This document shows, piece after piece, positions 58,222 to 64,000 of a stretch of DNA of 64,000 bases. The DNA lies in assembly GCA_037951165.1 (NCBI GenBank), contig JBBDHG010000116.1, positions 2,858,501-2,922,500 on the forward strand. The letters are read 5' to 3'. Both the position numbers and the translations under genes were made by a program. The stretch is from Lophius americanus (Eukaryota; Chordata; Actinopteri; Lophiiformes; Lophiidae). A model generated the notes under the pieces. It did no database searches. It had not been told where the DNA came from and worked only from the letters and a program-made list of their open reading frames with translations. Each line of letters starts with the position of its first letter. Position 1 is the first letter of the stretch.

Positions 58222-58662
58222 TTGAAGTCGGAGCAACGTTGATTATCTCTTTACTCTGGCACCTGTCAGTGGGGGGAAATTATAGGCAGCAATTGAACAT
58301 TTTTCCTGAAGTTGATGTTGGAAGCAGGAAAAATGGTCCAGTTTAAGATTCTGAGCGACTTTCAAAAGGTCCAAATTGTGATGGTTAGGCGACTGGATCA
58401 GAACTTGTTGGGGGTTCCTGGTCTGCAATGGTTAGTGAATTCCAGAGTGGTCACAAGAAGGACAACCAGGGTATTTGGCCCAAGGCTCACCGATGTATTA
58501 GGAACAAAAGCTAACCCGTGTTAATGTATTGGTGGCCCAAACTGATGAAGAAGTTCTGAACACACCTCAAAAACCCTTTGACATCACAGAGCTGTTTTTT
58601 TAGCAATAGAAGTAGACAATATTAGACAGGTGGCTTTAATGCAGTGACTGATAGGCATGGGT
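58222..58662 (+). mobile_element. Tc1-like transposon, internally deleted copy
   Basis: Starts in the 5' terminal region ('gttgattatctctttactctggcacctgtcagtgg'). It keeps the transposase N-terminus from about 58318 (MLEAGKM, then ILSDFQKVQIVMVRRLDQ, corresponding to the family's LSDFDKGQIVMARRLGQ) through the helix-turn-helix region to about 58500. It then jumps to the opposite end ('agacaatattagacaggtggctttaatgcagtgactgatagg'), a degenerate terminal repeat. The DDE catalytic core is missing. The frame stays open for 70 codons but with several non-conservative changes. Confidence 0.75.
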
Positions 58663-58664
58663 TG

Positions 58665-60620
58665 GCCATCAAGGCCAGCAAAGACTTCTCTGCTCGATCA
58701 GACATTGTCACAAATAAAATTGAAAAAAATCTCAATTTAATAAGCATTTTAAATGAGACTACATGTATTTTAACAGTTTATTCCTATTCGTTTCTCGGTT
58801 TGATTTCATTGCATCTCCGCAGAGAAAAAAATCCAAATGATTTTGTTGATTTTCCTGGTTTTTAACCGATCAGGTTTAGGAGATGTTATTTAGGGTGAGG
58901 TCATACCAGAGTATGCTAGGTAGGCTTGGGCGTGTTCTTAAGGTAAGCTTGTCCTGAGTCAGTATTAAATATGAGGAAGCTGCTTCATCAGTATCATGTG
59001 CTCCTGCTTAGACCCCGTTTTAACAAATTAAAACGTATTCGAGAAAAAGGAGTCGGCACTAGCATCCATGCCAATGGAAAAGGAACTTATAATGGAACTG
59101 AAATACACCGGTCTCCTCTGTGATCGTGTTTATCGGACTATTTTTTTTTTTTAAAGAGAAAGGAGGACAGACTTTATATTCAAATGGGCAACAGCTTTGA
59201 TGAGTCTAATTTTAAAGTATGTCAAATATTATCGATCATTGCTCGCTTTTGATGTTGGCTGGAGTTGTGGTGTGAATGAGGTGGAGATTTGGTGGTCGGG
59301 TGGTGTAAATATGCCTGATGGTATGTATTTTATGCCAGCGGAAATGCGGTTGGATCCTACTTACATTTGGTGGAATTTTTTTTTTCTGGTAGTTGAACCT
59401 CGTTTTAACCAATTCATACCACTAGATAAATGTTACTGTCTTTTTTAATATGGAGCTGGGCTGCTTACGTAGTCTGACAACAGACTATCTGTAGTGTTAC
59501 TGGGAAGTTATTTGATGACAGCGTTTTGCAGGAATATAGCACTGAAAGCCCAGGTCGAAAACTCAAGGCATGCCTGCTGATTGGTGCATGCATGGACGTG
59601 TGTGTCCGGATACAAATGGACCTACTGTATCAATTTTTGTACATTAATAGAGTCTAAATGAACCTGGGCTCTTCCATTATGTGAGTAAAAAGATTTTAGA
59701 CCCTAATTTTCAGGTTTCATTTCAAACATTTTCAACTATGCCACTAATCAGAGGGCTACCTCAGAATACAACAGCTTAAAGGTGGAGCTTATCTAATCAT
59801 GGTAGCCCTTTCAAAGTTTGAAAACATTTCAATGAGGGGAAAAATTGAGGTGGAAGTAGATCTTAGAGTGTTTTTGGTACAAAAAGGTAACATACACAAT
59901 AAAAGACAGAAGGTTTTAATGTAACTCATTCAAAAGTAGAAAACCTTTCAAAACATTGTCATCTCTTCAGAAACTGAAATAGAAGGGTGTGGTGGAAGTG
60001 GGTTACACACTCACTTTACTGGTATGTGCTGGTACCTGACACACTATAAGAATAATATACACGGCCAACTGTCTGATTCATCAATCCTCCCTTCCTGGCT
60101 TATTACCCGCTGTCCATCATCGTAAATTATAAAGCACATCATGCACATCCAGAATACGCAAACATCCGAAAACTTCTGTAATCTGCTTTACTGTGACTGG
60201 TCTTGATCTGTCCTGTGTGAATACATGTGTCATATTCTTCATACTAATGCATGGGGAATGACTTTTGTAATGACTATTACTGATTCATCATGGAAAAAAA
60301 CGTGACATGGTGAATCACATCCTTTTTTTTACCGCTTTGGAACTGCATTCTCATTAGTAAATGGTCAACAGTTGTATTTCCTGGAAGGAAATATGTGTAT
60401 TTGACAGTCACTCAGAGGGATTTACCACATTACTACATAGTAAATAGTTTACGTTGGAGGAGTACCTGACATGCAATAGATGACAAAATCTGCTCAATAT
60501 AAAAAAATGTTTTTGCAGGGCCATGTTGAAGCTTGTCTTTATATTACATCTTTGACAAACTCATACAGATGAGAAAGTCTATTTAGACACAAGTAACCTG
60601 ATTAACCTGCAACATAATGG
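58665..60620. other. Gene-free stretch
   Basis: A T-run lies at 59142 and another at 59379. The 83-codon plus frame at 59197-59448 has no family content. Nothing else seen. Confidence 0.35.
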
Positions 60621-60624
60621 ACCT

Positions 60625-60662
60625 ACACCTACACCCACCTGTCTGTGAGGGGGTGTAGGTGT
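60625..60662. repeat. Perfect 12-bp hairpin
   Basis: acacctacaccc (60625-60636) pairs with gggtgtaggtgt (60651-60662), loop of 14. Confidence 0.8.
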
Positions 60663-60900
60663 GTCTCCTGGGTGTGGTTGTCCAGATTACCCCCCCAACT
60701 TGTTCCCGCCTCCTTCTCTTTGGATCACCTGCAGTCAATACCTCATCAGCTACACCTGGTCTCCCAATTATATAAAACTGGTTCTTAACTCAGTATTCGT
60801 CAAATTGTCCATTATATTCAGTGGCAACACGTCTGATCTGAAATTCTGTTTTTTGTTAGAATTTTATTAACCCATGTGCTTTTTGTTGCTTAATTGATTT
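60640..60900 (+). mobile_element. Possible LTR-like remnant with TATA box
   Basis: 'gatcacctgcagtcaatacctcatcagctacacctgg' followed by 'ccaattatataaaactgg' and 'cagtattcgtcaaattgtcc' has the arrangement of teleost gypsy-type LTR U3/R regions (CACCTG-rich lead, then TATAAA, then a start-site region). No matching ends, primer binding site or partner LTR found. Confidence 0.3.
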
Positions 60901-60904
60901 GATC

Positions 60905-61615
60905 AATTGATTGATCCTGACCAAGTTCTTCTGACCTTCAGATCCATTCTCTGACTGACTCGTTCTGTGAGTGACTTGGTTATCAAAGACTGAAGATACT
61001 GCCTCCAGCATTTTTTTTTTAGTTAGGATACCTTGGTCACAAAACTTATTGGATCAAATCCTTGTGATCCAGGGATTTAGCAACCACTGCTGAGCCATCA
61101 TTTTGAGATTGTTGGTGGATAAAAGAGGTCATGAAGGTTGGGTCCCCCCTTTATGACCTCCAGGAAAGTCTACATCCAAATCGCAACATAGCATCTCTGA
61201 TGTAATCAAACCTAAATATCTTCCACTGGAGTATCTTGGTTCTCATTCCCACAGAGCAGCGTGGTTGATCTCATCCCCCACCATGATGTCATGGACTGAC
61301 ACATTACCACCACTGATCCACGTTTATCATTCAAAGACACACACACACACGCCAGAAAATGGCAAACAAAAGCTTATGCAGGATGAAGACAGTCTGCACC
61401 ACCACATTCCTGACTCGGGGTCACGGTTGTCTTTGGTGAGGACACTGAATGACTTTGTCCAAATCTCATTCTGAACGTGTGATTGTGGCTAAACTGTATA
61501 TTTGAAGTACAAACCGCTGCACTTCCAGGGAATGACATCATTGCTATCTCACAGGCAGAGGCACACTGATGTCAAACCATGTTTTCACATGCACACACAC
61601 TACACTAACACTACA
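60905..61615. other. Gene-free stretch
   Basis: A T-run lies at about 61010-61020 and a short CA run at 61338-61350. Nothing recognised. Confidence 0.35.
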
Positions 61616-61619
61616 CTAA

Positions 61620-61852
61620 GACCCAGAACATTCTGGAGATGCTCTGACCCAGTCCTCCAGCCATCATAGTTTGGTCCTGGTCAAAGTCACTCAGATCCTC
61701 ATGTTTGTCTATTTTTCCTGCTTCCCACATGAATCTAAGGTAAAAATATTCATTTATATCCCACCCACTGACAAGTAACCATGGTAACCAGATAATCAAT
61801 GTTATTCTGGGATCACCTGTCAGTGGTTATAATGCTATGATTGGCTGAAATA
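61620..61852 (-). mobile_element. Tc1-like transposon, transposase N-terminal end
   Basis: Minus-strand copy of the same family as at 58.2 kb. From the right terminus ('cacctgtcagtggttataatgctatgattggctga' on the plus strand, degenerate terminal repeat) inward, it reads WEAGKIDKHEDLSDFDQDQTMMAG and GLGQSIS, the transposase N-terminus, then ends at about 61620. Only the 5' 230 bases remain. Confidence 0.75.
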
Positions 61853-61928
61853 ATCTTTTTTTTTAATATTAACACAGAAATTATCATTTATTTTTTTCTT
61901 CTCTTCCCTGACAATTTCAGTTCAGATA

Positions 61929-62002
<74 letters not shown>
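61929..62002. repeat. (CA)n microsatellite, about 36 units
   Basis: Uninterrupted CA/AC run of about 73 bases, the longest dinucleotide repeat in the window. Confidence 0.97.
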
Positions 62003-62006
<4 letters not shown>

Positions 62007-62009
62007 TTT

Positions 62010-62825
62010 AAAAAAAGAAGGAGCTGTATAAACCAGGGTGAAATGTGTGAGTGTGCGTATTCTGTGGCCGTCGTGGCAGACGTTGTCAATGAAGACAGAG
62101 GTTAGGAAAACAACCTAAATCGCTTACCGCGTGGAATCCACAGAAAAACAGTGAATCTGCTCAGATTGTTACGACATGAAAGACCGAACTATGACTGAAT
62201 AATAAACTTTTATTACATACTGTTGATACGTCTGCCCTCTAACTACTTTAGAATGTAATGGATAATGGTCTAGATTGGGCCCTCTATAACAACAAACCTA
62301 GTCCAGGTTCGTCCCACCAGGGCTAAATGTCTGGCCCACATCCATGTCAAACACACCTGTTATAACATGTGAAATCAAGCATTGCTGCTCTTTTCTGACC
62401 TCATCCTTCTCCCTCCACGGGTCTCCAATGCTGTAAAGCGAGTATAGAAGTCAGAAGATGTTCTCCACAATCCTAATAAGGTACCAAAACCTGCCTGTCA
62501 TTTTTGCCTCTTATTACTGTAAGTCATAAATACTAAATAAAAACATTATGATTTGCAAGAAAGAGAAGGTCGACCAGCAAAAAGGATATACTTAGGTATA
62601 AGGCAACAAAAGTGGTTTGAGTTCTTCCCAGGATATGGCCAACCCTCACACTTAGTTGACCCCATAATCATTTGATTCACTAGCCCAACAAACTCAACTA
62701 ACACTTACCATGTTCCCAGCTGAATTCTGATTATCTGAGGTCGGGTCGCAGTGTCAGAGTGTCAGGAAGGGTTCTTCAAACACCCTTCTCTTACCTAACA
62801 TCCTCTAGCTTCCTGGAAAATCCAA
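62010..62825. other. Gene-free stretch; weak repeat match
   Basis: 62275-62370 read on the minus strand ('acaggtgtgtttgacatggatgtgggccagacatttagccc') weakly resembles the 'acaggggtgtcaaactc..gggccaga' repeat also suspected at 26.3 kb. Nothing else recognised. Confidence 0.3.
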
Positions 62826-62849
62826 AGGTCACCATTGGTTCGTAGGCCT

Positions 62850-63075
62850 GGATTGAAGGAGGGCAAACAGAGCCTTGGCTGAGGATCTCAGGTCACTACT
62901 GGGTACCTTATGTGTGGAGAAATCAGAGGTGTATTTGGGAGCCAGAGCAGGCCTTAAAAGTTATCAAAAGTCTTCAATTCATAAAGTAACAGGAAGCCGA
63001 TGAAGGGTGGCTGCATAATAATCCAAACAAGAGGAGCTAAATGCAAGGATGGAAATCTCTAAATCATCCAACCCC
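62850..63075. repeat. Teleost 'acaggaagccagtg' repeat fragment
   Basis: 'ggagccagagcaggccttaaaagttatcaaaagtcttcaattcataaagtaacaggaagccgatgaaggg' follows a common teleost dispersed repeat ('..gagctttaaaagt..tcttaaaatc..acaggaagccagtgaag..'). The downstream 'aataatccaaacaagaggagctaaatgcaagg' fits the same family loosely. Confidence 0.45.
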
Positions 63076-63085
63076 TGACATAGCC

Positions 63086-64000
63086 GCTTGGTTTTAGGAA
63101 TGTGGAACGCCATCTCTCCGGCTGGGAAAGAGCCAGAGCCTTTGCAGGAGATGGAGCGGTACCCGCAAGATTTAGTTGGGCTCTCCTTAATCCATAGCGT
63201 TGATTCAAGTACCAAACTCTAGAGAGGGGCCGGACTGTATGATCTCCAAGATTTGTCCATAGTGAGAAGCGTGGGGCGGGTGTGGGAATACTCACAAATC
63301 CCCATCTGAGTGCCTCTGTGTTGTAGTTTCCCAATAGAACGAGACGGTCACCTCCATGTAAGTGAGGGAGGAAAGGTTTGACTGCTGACGATGCCTATGG
63401 ACCGAACAATAGTACTGAGTATCAGGCCTTCTTGGAGTCTCTGGCTGGTGTTCTAGAAAGAGTTCCAGTCAGGGACTCTATGATTCTCCTGTGAGGCTTC
63501 AACGCACATGTTGGCAACAATGGAGAAACCTGGAAGGTTTTGATTGTGAAAAACTGTCTGCTGGATCTAAACCAAAATGGTGCTTTGTATTTGGACTTCT
63601 GTGCTAGTCATGGGATGTCCATAATAAACATGTTCTGACATAGGGTGACTCGTGAGTCTACTTGGTACAGGCCACCTTAGGCTAAAAAGATTGTCGGCTT
63701 TGTGGTTGTTAGTTAGCTCAAAGGACTACTTAAGCAGTAGACAGGTGCTGAGGGGGCAGAGGGGTCACAGCTTTGGAATTTAGGGAGATAAAAAGTAGGA
63801 GGAGTTTGGGGGGACCATGGAGAATGACATCCAATCTGCCCGAAAGAAGTGCTGTCAAAAGCCTCTTGTGACTCACGAAGGGCAGCAGGGCTTGGCTTAG
63901 ACTGTTTACAGCCGGACACGAGAACTGCTGACCCGTACTGAGGATATCGTAGGCCTATGAAAATAACTCTTTTAGGAGCTCCTGAACCCGGAAACCACAT
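63086..64000 (+). mobile_element. RTE/Rex3-like LINE, ORF2 5' half, continues past window
   Basis: Begins with the endonuclease N-terminus at about 63090 (LVL, then W-N, A/S-G-K-E-P-E). A stop-interrupted endonuclease follows. The in-phase part at 63393-63680 reads AYGPNNSTEYQAFLESLAG, then a TGA at 63492-63494 just where the GDFNAHVG box begins (so the box reads *GFNAHVG), and continues LYLDFCASHGMSI. After about 63700, some 400 bases of the consensus (rest of endonuclease with the SDH box, and the start of the linker) are missing. The linker to the polymerase resumes at about 63795 (VGGVWGDHGE-like, then 'gggcagcagggcttggcttagactg', and 'gaactgctgacccgtactgaggatatcgtagg') and runs to the edge ('ctcctgaacccgg'). 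The reverse transcriptase would lie beyond 64000. Dead copy with at least three in-frame stops. Confidence 0.8.

Noticed and set aside
63059..63334. 91-codon minus-strand frame (and a second at 63215-62979)
   Set aside because: Antisense to the LINE endonuclease coding strand; the plus strand carries the recognisable protein.

Overview
The window reads as non-genic DNA from a ray-finned fish (teleost, probably percomorph-type). The organism call rests on the repeats. I recognise decayed copies of LINE families that are very common in teleosts: an RTE/Rex3-like family with a (GATG)n-type tail, and CR1/L2/Rex1-like families whose tails run into (CTAT)n. I also see two Tc1-like DNA transposon families, the teleost repeat that ends in (CATT/ATGG)n, and abundant di-, tetra- and pentanucleotide microsatellites. 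Base composition is AT-leaning with CpG depletion outside a few islands. No host protein-coding gene, tRNA or rRNA could be supported. The longest ATG-initiated open frame is 184 codons and resembles nothing I know. The window is therefore intergenic or lies inside a very large intron.

Layout. 1-7.5 kb is mostly featureless, with an RTE 3' remnant at 2.7 kb, a short LINE tail at 3.05 kb and a GATAA array at 3.7 kb. 7.5-8.5 kb holds an L2-type tail and an RTE/Rex3-like element on the minus strand whose middle is missing. 10 kb has a Tc1-like end. 12.1-15.9 kb has a perfect hairpin, a CR1/Rex1-like LINE that keeps endonuclease, start of reverse transcriptase and C-terminus, a dispersed repeat, and a 158-bp GATA array marking a LINE tail. 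16.3 kb has two mutually exclusive hairpins next to a telomere-like motif. 17.8-19.5 kb is an LTR-like stretch followed by an AT-rich block of short overlapping ORFs. 22-25 kb has two Tc1-like remnants and an L2-type tail around a repeat-poor stretch.

26-30 kb contains an RTE/Rex3-like reverse-transcriptase 3' half, a GC-richer open stretch, a polypyrimidine tract and a minus-strand CR1/L2-like LINE invaded by a pentanucleotide repeat. 31.6 kb holds the best-looking candidate exon. 33.8 kb has a second Tc1-like family. 34-38 kb is unremarkable. 38.7-43.7 kb has a hairpin, another CR1/Rex1-like LINE, two L2-type tails and a degenerate tandem array. 45.7-48.3 kb has two more tails and a GC-rich block. 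50.9 kb carries a frameshifted fragment resembling a PD-(D/E)XK nuclease domain of a retroelement. 52.3 kb has a 20-bp perfect hairpin with an extra direct copy. 53.9-54.55 kb is a complete 646-bp MITE with matching termini. 58-62 kb has two more Tc1-like remnants, a possible LTR and a long CA repeat. 62.8-64 kb has a short dispersed repeat and the 5' half of an RTE/Rex3-like LINE running off the window edge.

Nothing here looks like an operating multi-gene system. The most interesting items are small: the MITE with clustered subterminal motifs and a strong NRF1-type site, the set of perfect hairpins that look like template-switch products, the nuclease fossil, the candidate exon at 31.6 kb and the AT-rich ORF block at 18-19.5 kb. 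All family assignments come from recalled consensus features, not from a database search.
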